A stretch of DNA of 64,000 nucleotides from an uncultured Clostridium sp. (GTDB taxonomy: Bacteria > Bacillota > Clostridia > Oscillospirales > Ruminococcaceae): contig CABUDL010000006.1 in NCBI GenBank assembly GCA_902490335.1, forward strand, positions 13,382 through 77,381, written 5' to 3'. Within the stretch, counting starts at the first letter, position 1. Every line of letters starts with the position of its first letter. The notes below the pieces were generated by a model. The model made no database searches and was not told the DNA's origin. It was given only the letters and a program-made list of their open reading frames with translations. The translations under genes and the position numbers were made by a program. Shown here piece by piece: positions 36,160 to 45,146 of this stretch.

Positions 36160-37548
36160 TTATGCGTCGCGGATATTTTTGATGATGTCCTCAACGGTTT
36201 CTTTATATTTAGTGTCCTGCTTCATGTTTTTGACCACCTGTCCGGTTGCATAAACAACGGTGGAGTGGTCTCTGCCGCCAAATTCATTTCCGATGGCTGC
36301 CATCGACATCTGGGTGATTTCGCGGATGACATACATGGCAATCTGACGGGCGTTGGAAATCTGGGAGGAGCGCTTGGAAGAACGGATGTCCTCGGCGCTG
36401 ACTCCAAAGGTTCGGCCGACCTCAGAAATGATCCGTTCCACGGTGACGGGAATCGGCTGATTATCGGTCAGGATTTCGCGGATCGCACTTTGTGCAAGCA
36501 GGATGGATGGAGGGGTCTGTGCCAATTTATTGTAGGCGTTGAGCTTCTTGACGACCCCTTCCAGCTGGCGAATGTTATTTTTGACGTGGTTGGCAATGTA
36601 TTCCTCCACGACGTTTGGAATCTCCAGGTCCAGCAATTCGGCTTTGCGCTTGATGATGGCAATCCGAGTTTCAAAATCCGGTGGCTGGATGTCGGCAATC
36701 AATCCCCATTCAAAGCGGGTGCGCAGACGTTCTTCCAGCGTTTTGATCTCCTTGGGAGGTCGGTCCGAAGTCAGAACAATCTGTTTGCCTGCCTGATACA
36801 GCGAATTGAAGGTGTGGAAAAATTCCTCCTGTGTGCTCTCCTTGCCGCCGATGAATTGGATGTCGTCGACCAGCAGAACGTCCGCCTGGCGGTATTTATC
36901 GTGAAATTCCTTGGTGGATTCGGCGCCGATTGCTGCAATCAGCTCATTGGTAAACTCTTCGCCTTTTACATAAATGACATTGGTGTTGGGGCGGTTTTCT
37001 TTGATTTCCGCAGCAATGGCATATAACAGATGGGTTTTGCCTAAGCCGGAACCGCCGTAGATGAACAGCGGGTTGTAGGCATTGGCAGGGTTCTGCGCAA
37101 CGGCGCGGCAGGCTGCCTGTGCAAATTTGTTGGAGCTGCCTACAATAAAGGTGGAGAAGGTGTATTCATATTCTCCGCCCTGGCTGTTCATGTCGATCTC
37201 TTCCTGACTGTAGGAGGGCAAAACCGGAGAAGCAGAGGAGGTCTGCACCGAAGCGGTGCCCTCCGCCCGGTCGGATTGACCGGAGGTTTCACAGCGAATT
37301 TCGATCTGTACCGGAAAACCAACCACCGCTTCAAAGGCGCGGTTGAGCAGACCGAGGTACTTTTCTTCCACGATCTTCTTCATAAATTCAGCTTTGATGA
37401 ACAGCACGGCGGTGTTTCCGTCGAAGCTTACCGGCTCCAGACTTTTGATCCAGACCTGATAGGCAATCTCCGACAGCTCATGTGAGTCGATCACATATTG
37501 TCGCGTGTATTCCTTGACCATTTCAAATAATTCCTTAAACGATTCCAT
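36160..37548 (-). CDS. dnaA: Chromosomal replication initiator DnaA
   Basis: Binds DnaA boxes and melts oriC. The 462 residues show an N-terminal domain (1-85), a short linker, the AAA+ domain with Walker A GGSGLGKT (165-172), Walker B VLLVDDIQF (224-232) and sensor LTSDRPP, and the C-terminal DNA-binding domain with the signature GRDHSTV (near 425). The frame extends upstream to 37671, but MESFKELF at 37548 follows AAGGGGACC and gives the family length. It is first in the leftward replication cluster; dnaN follows after the origin region rather than directly. Confidence 0.97.
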   Translation of the reverse strand: MESFKELFEMVKEYTRQYVIDSHELSEIAYQVWIKSLEPVSFDGNTAVLFIKAEFMKKIVEEKYLGLLNRAFEAVVGFPVQIEIRCETSGQSDRAEGTASVQTSSASPVLPSYSQEEIDMNSQGGEYEYTFSTFIVGSSNKFAQAACRAVAQNPANAYNPLFIYGGSGLGKTHLLYAIAAEIKENRPNTNVIYVKGEEFTNELIAAIGAESTKEFHDKYRQADVLLVDDIQFIGGKESTQEEFFHTFNSLYQAGKQIVLTSDRPPKEIKTLEERLRTRFEWGLIADIQPPDFETRIAIIKRKAELLDLEIPNVVEEYIANHVKNNIRQLEGVVKKLNAYNKLAQTPPSILLAQSAIREILTDNQPIPVTVERIISEVGRTFGVSAEDIRSSKRSSQISNARQIAMYVIREITQMSMAAIGNEFGGRDHSTVVYATGQVVKNMKQDTKYKETVEDIIKNIRDA

Positions 37549-37849
37549 AGCTCGGTCCCCTTCTTGATTGATCAAAACCGCGTCCTTCTGCAAAAAGCCT
37601 GTCCTTGCCGATGCTCCCAAATCACGGCAGGGATTCTTGGATGCAGGCGCAGATAGGAAAACCCCCGCCAAAACATTGCAGGGGGTGAATAAATATGCGG
37701 TTCTGTTTCACAGCCTTGAATTGGATTCCACAATCAATCCACAGACCCGCCAACAAACTTTCCGCATAGAGCGAATGGGTGGTTGGGAGATTGTGAAAAT
37801 AAGTGGAAAGGATTTGGAAAACAATTTTTCAACGACTTTTACACACAAT

Positions 37850-37879
37850 ATTTTAACACAAAAAAGAGGGCGATTTCAA
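37850..37879 (-). promoter_or_regulatory. Possible dnaA promoter
   Basis: Minus-strand TTGAAA (37874-37879), an 18-base spacer and TAAAAT (37850-37855). The resulting leader of about 295 bases crosses the DnaA boxes, which would suit autoregulation; moderate match only. Confidence 0.4.
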
Positions 37880-38138
37880 GAGCTTTCAACCGTTTTTAAC
37901 GGGTAATCCTAAACAGATTACAGCGGAAATTTTTGGGAGTTTTTATGGACAGCGCCAAAAGCAGAAAACGGCAGGAAAGGAAAAACAGAAATCGGGACTG
38001 ATCAAAATCGGAAAAAAGGGGGTGAAACACAGTCGTTTTATACCACCCTTGCAGCCGATGCACGGCAAAAAGGAGGGAAGAAAAGGGATGGAGAGAAAAT
38101 ATTTCGGAAATTTAAAGGGGAGAAACCCTGTGATTCTC

Positions 38139-38167
38139 TTGACTTTTGCGGCTTTTTTGTCTATAAT
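38139..38167 (+). promoter_or_regulatory. Sigma-A promoter for rpmH
   Basis: TTGACT (38139-38144), a 17-base spacer and TATAAT (38162-38167), about 40 bases before the rpmH ATG. Confidence 0.8.
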
Positions 38168-38208
38168 TCTATTCTGTAAGGTTTCGTCTTGAAGGGAGGT
38201 CGAGAAGA

Positions 38209-38343
38209 ATGATCAGAACCTATCAGCCAAAGAAGCTGCAGAGAAAGAAAGAGCACGGCTTCAGAAAGAGAATGGCTACCAAAAATGGCCGCAAAGTTCT
38301 CGCACGCAGAAGAGCAAAAGGCAGAAAGCAGCTGAGCTACTAA
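38209..38343 (+). CDS. rpmH: Ribosomal protein L34
   Basis: A 44-residue ribosomal large-subunit protein. It reads MIRTYQPKKLQRKKEHGFRK at the start, followed by RMATKNGRKVLARRRAKGRK and a Ser-Tyr end, the classic L34 pattern of basic residues. The ATG at 38209 follows GGGAGG. It opens the rightward cluster rpmH-rnpA-yidD-yidC-jag, which is conserved beside oriC in nearly all bacteria. Confidence 0.96.
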   Translation: MIRTYQPKKLQRKKEHGFRKRMATKNGRKVLARRRAKGRKQLSY

Positions 38344-38484
38344 TCGCTGTTTGACAAAGCAGACCGGAGCCGCCGGGCGGCACTGGTTGCATTTTTAGGG
38401 GAATGACGGTTTTTATAAACCGGTAGGAGACAGGGGCAGGCTCTGTTTATTCTGCCTTCCACCTTTCATTCCAGAATAAGCAGG

Positions 38485-38516
38485 CCACTTATCCCGATAA
38501 GTGGTCTTTCTTTTTA
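38485..38516 (+). terminator. Hairpin with T-run between rpmH and rnpA
   Basis: CCACTTATC/GATAAGTGG with a 2-base centre, followed by TCTTTCTTTTT. It would reduce read-through from rpmH into rnpA, adjusting the ratio of L34 to RNase P protein. Confidence 0.7.
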
Positions 38517-38541
38517 TCTATTGCAGGATGGAGGAGACGCT

Positions 38542-38985
38542 TTGAATAAAAAGACTACCTTAAAGCTCAACAGAGATTTCCGGCGCCTTTATTATAAAGG
38601 AAGCAGCGCTGTCCATCCGTTGATCGTCACCTATGCCAGCAAAAATCGCCTGGGCTACAACCGCATCGGCATCACCGTCACCAAAAAAATCGGGAAGGCA
38701 GTCTGCCGCAATCGCTGTAAGAGGATCATACGAGCGGCGTTTGCTCAGGTGAACACCCAGATCGAGCAGGGATGGGATTTTGTGTTTGTTGCAAGGATGA
38801 AAACACCGCAGGCAAAGTCGACTGAACTGGAACCGGTCCTTAAAAAACAAATCCAGAGCCTTACAAGACCGGACAAGTCCAAAGCAAATGCCAATTCGGC
38901 AAAAGCAAAGGGACGATCACCCAAAAAGAATCTGCCCAAAGGGCAGAAGGCTTCCGAACACAGGGGAGCTGCAAGAGAACCATAA
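38542..38985 (+). CDS. rnpA: Ribonuclease P protein component
   Basis: The protein subunit that helps RNase P RNA process tRNA 5' ends. The 147 residues start MNKKTTLKLNRDFRRLYYKG, with the RNR signature RNRCKRIIRAAF near residue 58. A basic, Lys/Ala-rich tail of about 35 residues after residue 112 makes it longer than the usual 110-120. The start is a TTG at 38542 with GGAGGAGAC before it; an upstream in-frame TTG (38521) lies ahead of this site and is unlikely. Confidence 0.93.
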   Translation: MNKKTTLKLNRDFRRLYYKGSSAVHPLIVTYASKNRLGYNRIGITVTKKIGKAVCRNRCKRIIRAAFAQVNTQIEQGWDFVFVARMKTPQAKSTELEPVLKKQIQSLTRPDKSKANANSAKAKGRSPKKNLPKGQKASEHRGAAREP

Positions 38986-39040
38986 GGGAAAGACAAAGGA
39001 TGTATTATAAGGAAGGAAAGCAGAGGGAGGCGTCGGCAGC

Positions 39041-39274
39041 ATGATCAAACGACTGATGCTTTTGCTGATTCGCTTTTACCAAAAGGCGATCTCACCCCTT
39101 TTTCCGCCGCGGTGCCGCTTTTATCCGACCTGTTCCGCCTATGCCTTTACCGCCATCGAGCGGTTTGGCGCGCTGCGGGGCGGTTATCTTGCGCTGCGGC
39201 GCATCTTGAAATGTCACCCGTTTCACCCCGGAGGCTATGATCCGGTGCCCGAAAAATGGAGAGAGGACAGATAA
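39041..39274 (+). CDS. yidD: Membrane protein insertion efficiency factor YidD
   Basis: A 77-residue protein that assists YidC-dependent membrane insertion. Its signature is RFYQKAISPLFPPRCRFYPTCSAYA with the three conserved Cys, then LRRILKCHPFHPGGYDPVP (located at residues 11-35 and 52-70). The ATG at 39041 follows GAGGGAGG. It lies between rnpA and yidC, the standard position. Confidence 0.95.
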   Translation: MIKRLMLLLIRFYQKAISPLFPPRCRFYPTCSAYAFTAIERFGALRGGYLALRRILKCHPFHPGGYDPVPEKWREDR

Positions 39275-39396
39275 TACCGACCTTTACCAGAAATGTCCTG
39301 CTGGGCACAAAAGAAGTCGCGCTGTAAAAAAAGTTGCAGGCGCGCAGCATCCGTGCGAAAGGTTTTGCAGCATGGGTGCAGAATTGGAGGTTTTCG

Positions 39397-40437
39397 ATGT
39401 ATATTCTTGGTTACCCGCTAGGGCTTATTATGCGGCTGCTGTACAATCTGCTGCACAGCTACGGCTGGTCGCTGATCCTGTTTACCCTGTTAATCAAGCT
39501 GGTAATGGTGCCGCTGTCCATCAAGCAGCAGAAATCTTCTGCTAAGATTGCAGCAATCCAGCCGCAGATGCAGGAAATCCAGAAGATGTACGCAAAGAAC
39601 CAGCAGAAGATGAATGAAGAGATGCAGAAGCTCTATGAGCGTGAGAAGTACAATCCGGCAGGCGGATGTCTCCCGATGCTGATCACCTTCCTGGTTTTGT
39701 TTGGACTCATCGACGTTATCTACAACCCGATGCGCCACATCCTGGGTATGAGCAACGAAGTGATTGCACAGGCAACAGAGATTCTCAAGGGCTTGGGAAT
39801 CGCATTCAGCCAGTATTCGCCGCAGACGGCAATCATCTCTTCGGTACAGGCAAATCCTGAGGCATATTCCGCCATGGGAGCCGACTTTATCAACGCAGTT
39901 CAGTCGTTCAACCTGAACTTTTTAGGCATCAACCTGGGCGAAACACCTTCGTTTGGAATGAACGTTTTGATGCTGATCCCGATTCTGTCCGGTGTGACCG
40001 CCTTTGCAGTTTCCTGGATTTCGATGAAGATCAATCCGGCGGCAATGGAAGGTCCGGGAGCCGGCACCATGAAGGTCATGATGTTTGTTTCCCCGCTGAT
40101 GTCGCTGTACATCGCATTCCAGGTGCCGGCAGGCGTTGGTATGTACTGGATTTTGTCCAACCTGTTTATGATGGGACAGACCTTGATCCTCAACAAGTTC
40201 TATAATCCGCGTGAGATGGCAGAAAAAGCCAAACGGGAAGCGGAAGAACGCAGAGAAAAGGAACGCCTGGAAAGAATTGAGGCAAAGAAAAAGGCGCGCA
40301 GCGGCGACGCACAGGCACAGGCGCGCGCAAAGAGTCAGAAAGAAATCAATCGTCAGAAGCTGGCAGCGGCAAGAAAGGCAGACGCAGAAAAATACGGCGA
40401 TGTCTACACCGATGTGACCGACGACGATTTGGAATAA
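39397..40437 (+). CDS. yidC: Membrane protein insertase YidC (Oxa1/SpoIIIJ family)
   Basis: Inserts proteins into the cytoplasmic membrane alone or with Sec. The 346 residues show a first helix (LIMRLLYNLLHSYGW), the family pattern WSLILFTLLIKLVMVPLSIKQQ near residue 25, a coiled cytosolic loop with QPQMQEIQKMY, then helices near 90, 185, 225 and 255. The C-terminal 70 residues are charged and coiled (EKAKREAEERREKERLE). The ATG at 39397 follows TTGGAGG; earlier in-frame codons lack a ribosome site. In clostridia this is also the SpoIIIJ-type insertase used in sporulation. Confidence 0.94.
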   Translation: MYILGYPLGLIMRLLYNLLHSYGWSLILFTLLIKLVMVPLSIKQQKSSAKIAAIQPQMQEIQKMYAKNQQKMNEEMQKLYEREKYNPAGGCLPMLITFLVLFGLIDVIYNPMRHILGMSNEVIAQATEILKGLGIAFSQYSPQTAIISSVQANPEAYSAMGADFINAVQSFNLNFLGINLGETPSFGMNVLMLIPILSGVTAFAVSWISMKINPAAMEGPGAGTMKVMMFVSPLMSLYIAFQVPAGVGMYWILSNLFMMGQTLILNKFYNPREMAEKAKREAEERREKERLERIEAKKKARSGDAQAQARAKSQKEINRQKLAAARKADAEKYGDVYTDVTDDDLE

Positions 40438-40476
40438 GGGTAGGATTTTTCACTGATTATCAGAGGAGGTGTCAGT

Positions 40477-41433
40477 TTGAAAGAGATCATTACAACCGGT
40501 AAAACGGTGGATCTTGCAATTGAAGAGGCGTGCAGACAGTTGCAGACGGCAAGGGAACAGGTAGAGTTTGAAATCATCGACCTGCCGAAAAAAGGATTGT
40601 TCGGACTGAAAACATATCCGGCAAAGGTCCGCGTTTTTGTAAAGGAAAATAAAGAGGAGATGGCAGTGGAATACATCACTGCTGTTCTGAAGGCGATGGG
40701 TGCGCAGGACTTTACCGCAGAGGCAAACCGCGACGGAGAGAACCTGAACATCACCCTGAAAGGCGACGATCTGGGCTTTGTAATCGGCAGACGCGGCGAA
40801 ACCATCGACGCAATCCAGTATCTGGCAAGCCTGGCGGTCAACCGTCTGGACGGTGATTATATGAGAATCACCATCGACAGCGGCAACTTCCGTGAAAAAC
40901 GGGAAAAGACCCTGGAATCGCTGGCAAGACGTCTGGCTCGCAACGTGGTCAAGAGCGGTCGCAGCATGACTTTGGAGCCGATGAACCCATACGAGAGAAG
41001 AATCATCCATGCAACGGTGGCAACCGTAGAGGGCGCTACCTCTTCCTCCATCGGAGAAGAGCCGAACAGAAGGGTCGTCATCAGCTCCACCAATCCGGTC
41101 AAAAAGTACAACAACAATTATAAGGGCAAGAAAAAGCCTTATAACAACGGAAAAGGCGGCTACCGCCAGAACTCCCGCCGTCCGCAGGGCGAAGGAAAGA
41201 ACCAGGACGGTCAGGAAAAGAAACCGTATGTCTTCCGTCCAAACAACAACGGCAAGGACGAAGGCGGAGAAAACCGCAGACGTCCGCCAAGACAGAACTC
41301 CTATAACAAGGAAAGACGTTTTGAGGAAAAGCCGGCGGCATCCAACGAGAACATCCGCAGCGAGGTACCGCGCAGCACTGCTCCAAGCGAGGCGCAGGAC
41401 AAGCCGTTGTACGCAAAGATTGATCTGGAATAA
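40477..41433 (+). CDS. jag: KhpB/Jag RNA-binding protein
   Basis: An RNA chaperone (SpoIIIJ-associated protein) with an N-terminal Jag domain (MKEIITTGKTVDLAIEEAC at 1-19), a KH domain with FVIGRRGETIDAIQYLASLAVNR (near 107) and an R3H domain with MNPYERRIIHATVA (near 168). The 318-residue length is greater than usual because of a C-terminal Asn/Arg/Lys/Gln-rich, low-complexity tail of about 115 residues. It starts with a TTG at 40477 after GAGGAGGTGTCAG. It lies 39 bases after yidC, its usual partner. Confidence 0.93.
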   Translation: MKEIITTGKTVDLAIEEACRQLQTAREQVEFEIIDLPKKGLFGLKTYPAKVRVFVKENKEEMAVEYITAVLKAMGAQDFTAEANRDGENLNITLKGDDLGFVIGRRGETIDAIQYLASLAVNRLDGDYMRITIDSGNFREKREKTLESLARRLARNVVKSGRSMTLEPMNPYERRIIHATVATVEGATSSSIGEEPNRRVVISSTNPVKKYNNNYKGKKKPYNNGKGGYRQNSRRPQGEGKNQDGQEKKPYVFRPNNNGKDEGGENRRRPPRQNSYNKERRFEEKPAASNENIRSEVPRSTAPSEAQDKPLYAKIDLE

Positions 41434-41440
41434 GCAAAAA

Positions 41441-41486
41441 CAAGATAAAAAAACAGCAGCCATGCGGCTGCTGTTTTTTTATCTTG
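41441..41486 (+). terminator. Terminator after jag
   Basis: A long stem: AAAAAAACAGCAGCC and GGCTGCTGTTTTTTT, extended by CAAGAT/ATCTTG, around a short loop. Confidence 0.92.
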
Positions 41487-41570
41487 CAGGCAATTTTGTT
41501 TGCACGGCAGGAAAAGAGAAACAAAGGGAAAAAGACTGCATAAAAACTTTATTCTTTGCCGCTTTTTTGC

Positions 41571-41576
41571 TATAAT
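41571..41576 (+). promoter_or_regulatory. -10 box of a probable mnmE promoter
   Basis: TATAAT (41571-41576), about 85 bases before mnmE and after the jag terminator. At 17 bases upstream is TTTATT, a poor -35 match. Confidence 0.45.
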
Positions 41577-41661
41577 ATAAATACCTATGGATAAATTTGA
41601 GGGACCGCAGGGGATGCGGTCGGAATGTAGAATTGGTTTAGTGAGAAAGGAAGGACCGACC

Positions 41662-43041
41662 ATGAACAGCACAATGGCTCAAGATACGATCGCGGCGATT
41701 TCCACGCCGGTTGCGGCAGGAGGAATCGGGATGGTGCGGGTGTCCGGTCCAGATGCCCTGAAGGTAGTGGACAGGGTATTTACAGCGGTTTCGGGCAAGA
41801 AGGCAAAGGATACGCCCGGGTACCGCGGTCTGTTTGGCAGAGTGCATGACGGGCAGGGGGAGATTGATGAAGCGGTGGTATTTGTTTACCGCGCACCCAA
41901 AAGCTACACCGGAGAGGATGTGGCAGAAATCTGCTGCCACGGCGGAATCTATCTGGTACAGCGCACCCTGAGAGCCTGTTTGAACGCAGGAGCCAGAGCA
42001 GCGCAGGCGGGGGAATTTACCCGTCGTGCGTTCCTCAACGGCAAAATGAACCTGACACAGGCGGAGGCGGTGGCAGACCTGATTGCCGCACAGGGTCAGC
42101 AGAGCGCACAGGCGGCGCTGCAAGCCCGCGACGGAGCCATCTTTCGGAGAATCCATCAGGTGGTGGAAAAGCTGCTGGGCGTTTCCTCTGCGCTGGCTGC
42201 GTGGGTGGACTATCCTGACGAGGACATCGACGAGGTTTCCGACGAAAATCTGCGCGCCAGTGTTTATGAAATCTGCGGGATGCTGGAAGGGATTTTAAAG
42301 GGATATGACAACGGCAGACTGTTGCGGGAAGGCATCAGCACCGTCATCGTCGGACGTCCCAACGTGGGAAAATCGACCTTGATGAACCTGCTCAGCGGGG
42401 AACAGAAGAGCATTGTGACCCAGATTCCGGGAACGACCCGCGACATTGTGGAGGACACCATCCGCTTAGGGGAGGTTGTGCTGCATTTAGCTGACACAGC
42501 GGGACTGCGGGACACCGATGACCCGGTGGAAAGGATGGGCGTGGAGCTTGCCAGAAAGCGCTTAAACAGCAGCTATCTGGTGCTGGCGGTGTTTGACAGC
42601 TCGGAGGAGCTTTCGGCGGCGGACCTGGAGCTGATTGAGAAAATCAAGGACCGTCCGGTGGTGGCAATCATCAACAAGAGCGACCTGCCGCGCAGAATCG
42701 ACATCGAGAGGATACGGGAAAAGCTAGGACATCTGGTGCAGATTTCTGCCAGCGAGGGAGAAGGCGTACAGGCGCTGGAGCAGGAAATCTGCAGCCTGCT
42801 GAAGCTGGACCAGCTGGACAGCTCGGCGGGTGTGATTGCAAATGAACGTCAACGCAGCTGTGTGGAAGAAGCGTGGAAAACGATGGAGCAGGCAAAGCAG
42901 GCGCTGGACGGCGGAGAAACGCTGGATGCGGTGAATGTCTGCATCGACTCGGCAATCGACAGCCTGCTGGAGCTGACCGGTGAACGGGCATCCAATGCGG
43001 TCATCGACCAGGTCTTTGAACGCTTCTGTGTGGGAAAATAA
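41662..43041 (+). CDS. mnmE: tRNA modification GTPase MnmE (TrmE)
   Basis: With MnmG it modifies the wobble uridine of certain tRNAs (cmnm5U). The 459 residues contain the N-terminal formyl-THF-binding domain (DTIAAISTPVAAGGIGMVRVSG at the start), the G domain with GRPNVGKSTLMN (near 229), DTAGLRDTDD and NKSD, and the C-terminal FCVGK motif. The ATG at 41662 follows AAAGGAAGG; the frame opens at 41587 without a ribosome site. It is followed by mnmG and rsmG, the classical near-origin order. Confidence 0.96.
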   Translation: MNSTMAQDTIAAISTPVAAGGIGMVRVSGPDALKVVDRVFTAVSGKKAKDTPGYRGLFGRVHDGQGEIDEAVVFVYRAPKSYTGEDVAEICCHGGIYLVQRTLRACLNAGARAAQAGEFTRRAFLNGKMNLTQAEAVADLIAAQGQQSAQAALQARDGAIFRRIHQVVEKLLGVSSALAAWVDYPDEDIDEVSDENLRASVYEICGMLEGILKGYDNGRLLREGISTVIVGRPNVGKSTLMNLLSGEQKSIVTQIPGTTRDIVEDTIRLGEVVLHLADTAGLRDTDDPVERMGVELARKRLNSSYLVLAVFDSSEELSAADLELIEKIKDRPVVAIINKSDLPRRIDIERIREKLGHLVQISASEGEGVQALEQEICSLLKLDQLDSSAGVIANERQRSCVEEAWKTMEQAKQALDGGETLDAVNVCIDSAIDSLLELTGERASNAVIDQVFERFCVGK

Positions 43042-43184
43042 CCGGATGGAATTCCTGTAAGAGGAAACAACAGGAAAAGGTTTGTTGAATGAAGCGGCTG
43101 CTTGCCGGATTGATAAGCCCGAAAGGAAAAATTTCAACAGACTCTGACCGACTTTTATAAAATATCGTTAAGGAGAAGCAATCT

Positions 43185-45056
43185 ATGGAATATTATATGG
43201 GGGAATATGAGGTTGCTGTCATCGGAGCGGGACACGCGGGCATCGAGGCAGCACTTGCTGCCGCTCGCCTGGGCGCAAAGACAGCAATCTTTACCATGTC
43301 CCTCGATGCAATCGGAAATATGCCCTGCAACCCGTCCATCGGAGGAACTGCCAAGGGACACTTGGTGCGGGAGATCGACGCGTTGGGTGGAGAGATGGGC
43401 AAGGCGGCGGATGCCACCTTTTTGCAGAGCCGGATGCTCAACAGGGGAAAAGGACCGGCGGTACACAGCCTGCGGGTGCAGTCCGACCGGGATGCCTACC
43501 ATCGGGAGATGAAGCGCCGACTGGAGCAGCAGGAGGGACTGGACATTATCCAGGCACAGGTGTGCGACCTGCGCACCGACGAAACCGGAGCTATCCGCGA
43601 GCTGGTGACCCAGCTGGGCGCGGTGTATCAGGTGCAGACGGCAATCATCTGCTCGGGAACCTTCCTGCACGGCAGAATCTATGTTGGGGACGTTTCCTAT
43701 GAGAGCGGACCGGATGGACTGCACGCAGCAGTCGGACTGAGCGAGGCGCTGGAGCGGTTGGGAATCGGGCTGCGCCGCTTTAAAACAGGAACGCCGGCGC
43801 GAGTCAGACGGGACAGCATCGACTATTCCCAGCTGGAGGTGCAGGCGGGGGATGAACCAATCATCCCGTTCTCCTTTGAGACACCGCGGGAAGGATTAAA
43901 AAATCAGGTGGTCTGCCACATCGCCTACACCAACGAAAAGACCCATGAAATCATCCGGCAGAATATCCATCGCTCGCCGCTGTACGGCGGAATGATTGAA
44001 GGGGTGGGTCCGCGGTACTGCCCGAGCATCGAGGACAAGGTGATGCGTTTTTCCGAGAAGCCGCGCCACCAGTCGTTTGTGGAGCCGGTTGGACTGGATA
44101 CCGAGGAGATGTATTTGCAGGGGTTGTCCTCCTCCTTGCCGGAGGATGTGCAGCTGCAAATCTACCGCTCCATCAAAGGATTTGAAAATATTAAAATCAT
44201 GCGAAATGCCTATGCCATCGAGTATGACTGCATCGACCCGCTGGATTTAAAGGCAACGCTGGAATTTATCAAGGTGCCGGGATTATACGGAGCAGGGCAG
44301 TTCAACGGAACCTCCGGTTATGAGGAGGCTGCGGCACAGGGACTGATTGCAGGCATCAACGCTGCACGCAGGGTGCAGGGCAAGGAACCGGTCATTTTGG
44401 ACCGCGCTTCCAGCTATATCGGGACGCTGATCGACGATCTGGTCACCAAAGGCTGCTCGGACCCGTACCGGATGATGACCAGCCGTTCAGAGTACCGCCT
44501 GCTGCTGCGCCAGGACAACGCAGACCAGCGCTTGACACCATTGGGACACGAGCTGGGATTGATTGGGGAGGAACGCTGGCAGGCGTACCAGAACAAGCAG
44601 CAGCAGATTGCGCGGGAGAAAAAGCGAATTGAGAAGCTGACCTTTGGACCTTCGGAGGCGCTCAATCGGATGCTGGTGGAGAAGGGAACGGCTGCACTGG
44701 AAACCGGAGTCCATGCGTCCGACCTGATTCGCCGTCCGCAGCTGACCTATCAGGATTTGGCTCCGTTTGACACCGAGCGCCCGCTGCTTGCCGACGAGGT
44801 GACTGAGCAGGTGGAAATCCAAATCAAATATGAAGGCTACATCCAAAAGCAGCTGATGCAGGTCGAGCAGATGCGCAAGCTGGAAAGCCGTCTGCTGCCG
44901 GAGGACATCTGTTACGAGCAGGTGAGAGGACTGCGGTTGGAGGCAATCGAAAAATTGCAGCGGGTGCGCCCGTACAACATCGGACAGGCTTCCCGTATTT
45001 CAGGGGTCAGTCCGGCGGATATTTCGGTGCTGCTGATCTATCTGAGCAGCCGATGA
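43185..45056 (+). CDS. mnmG: tRNA uridine 5-carboxymethylaminomethyl modification enzyme MnmG (GidA)
   Basis: The FAD/NADH-dependent partner of MnmE in wobble-uridine modification. The 623 residues have the dinucleotide loop VIGAGHAGIEAALAAARLG (near residue 10), the GidA signatures NPSIGGTAKGHLVREIDALGG and YCPSIEDKV, and a C-terminal helical domain ending ISGVSPADISVLLIYL. The ATG at 43185 follows TAAGGAGAAG. Between mnmE and mnmG lie about 140 bases without clear features. A parS-like site follows the gene. Confidence 0.97.
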   Translation: MEYYMGEYEVAVIGAGHAGIEAALAAARLGAKTAIFTMSLDAIGNMPCNPSIGGTAKGHLVREIDALGGEMGKAADATFLQSRMLNRGKGPAVHSLRVQSDRDAYHREMKRRLEQQEGLDIIQAQVCDLRTDETGAIRELVTQLGAVYQVQTAIICSGTFLHGRIYVGDVSYESGPDGLHAAVGLSEALERLGIGLRRFKTGTPARVRRDSIDYSQLEVQAGDEPIIPFSFETPREGLKNQVVCHIAYTNEKTHEIIRQNIHRSPLYGGMIEGVGPRYCPSIEDKVMRFSEKPRHQSFVEPVGLDTEEMYLQGLSSSLPEDVQLQIYRSIKGFENIKIMRNAYAIEYDCIDPLDLKATLEFIKVPGLYGAGQFNGTSGYEEAAAQGLIAGINAARRVQGKEPVILDRASSYIGTLIDDLVTKGCSDPYRMMTSRSEYRLLLRQDNADQRLTPLGHELGLIGEERWQAYQNKQQQIAREKKRIEKLTFGPSEALNRMLVEKGTAALETGVHASDLIRRPQLTYQDLAPFDTERPLLADEVTEQVEIQIKYEGYIQKQLMQVEQMRKLESRLLPEDICYEQVRGLRLEAIEKLQRVRPYNIGQASRISGVSPADISVLLIYLSSR

Positions 45057-45080
45057 GGGTAAACAAACAGCTTTTTTGAT

Positions 45081-45096
45081 GTTTCATGTGAAACAT
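45081..45096. promoter_or_regulatory. parS-like site 1
   Basis: TGTTTCATGTGAAACA, one base from the parS consensus TGTTTCACGTGAAACA, in the mnmG-rsmG gap. It is a ParB (Spo0J) loading site on the origin-proximal arm. Confidence 0.85.
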
Positions 45097-45146
45097 TCTG
45101 TCGCGGCGGGTCAAAAGGACCGATTTGCCGCAGAAAGGATACAATT

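Larger units (their letters stand above)
37549..38208. other. dnaA-rpmH intergenic region, second oriC part
   Basis: 660 bases between divergent dnaA and rpmH with no gene. Box-like sites include ATTCCACA (37725-37732), CAATCCACA (37735-37743), TGTGAAAAT (37792-37800), AGTGGAAAG (37802-37810) and TTTTACACA (37838-37846). A CCCCC/GGGGG hairpin lies near 37662-37686 in the dnaA leader. The layout of boxes on both sides of dnaA resembles the bipartite Bacillus origin. Promoters for dnaA and rpmH are listed separately. Confidence 0.6.
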
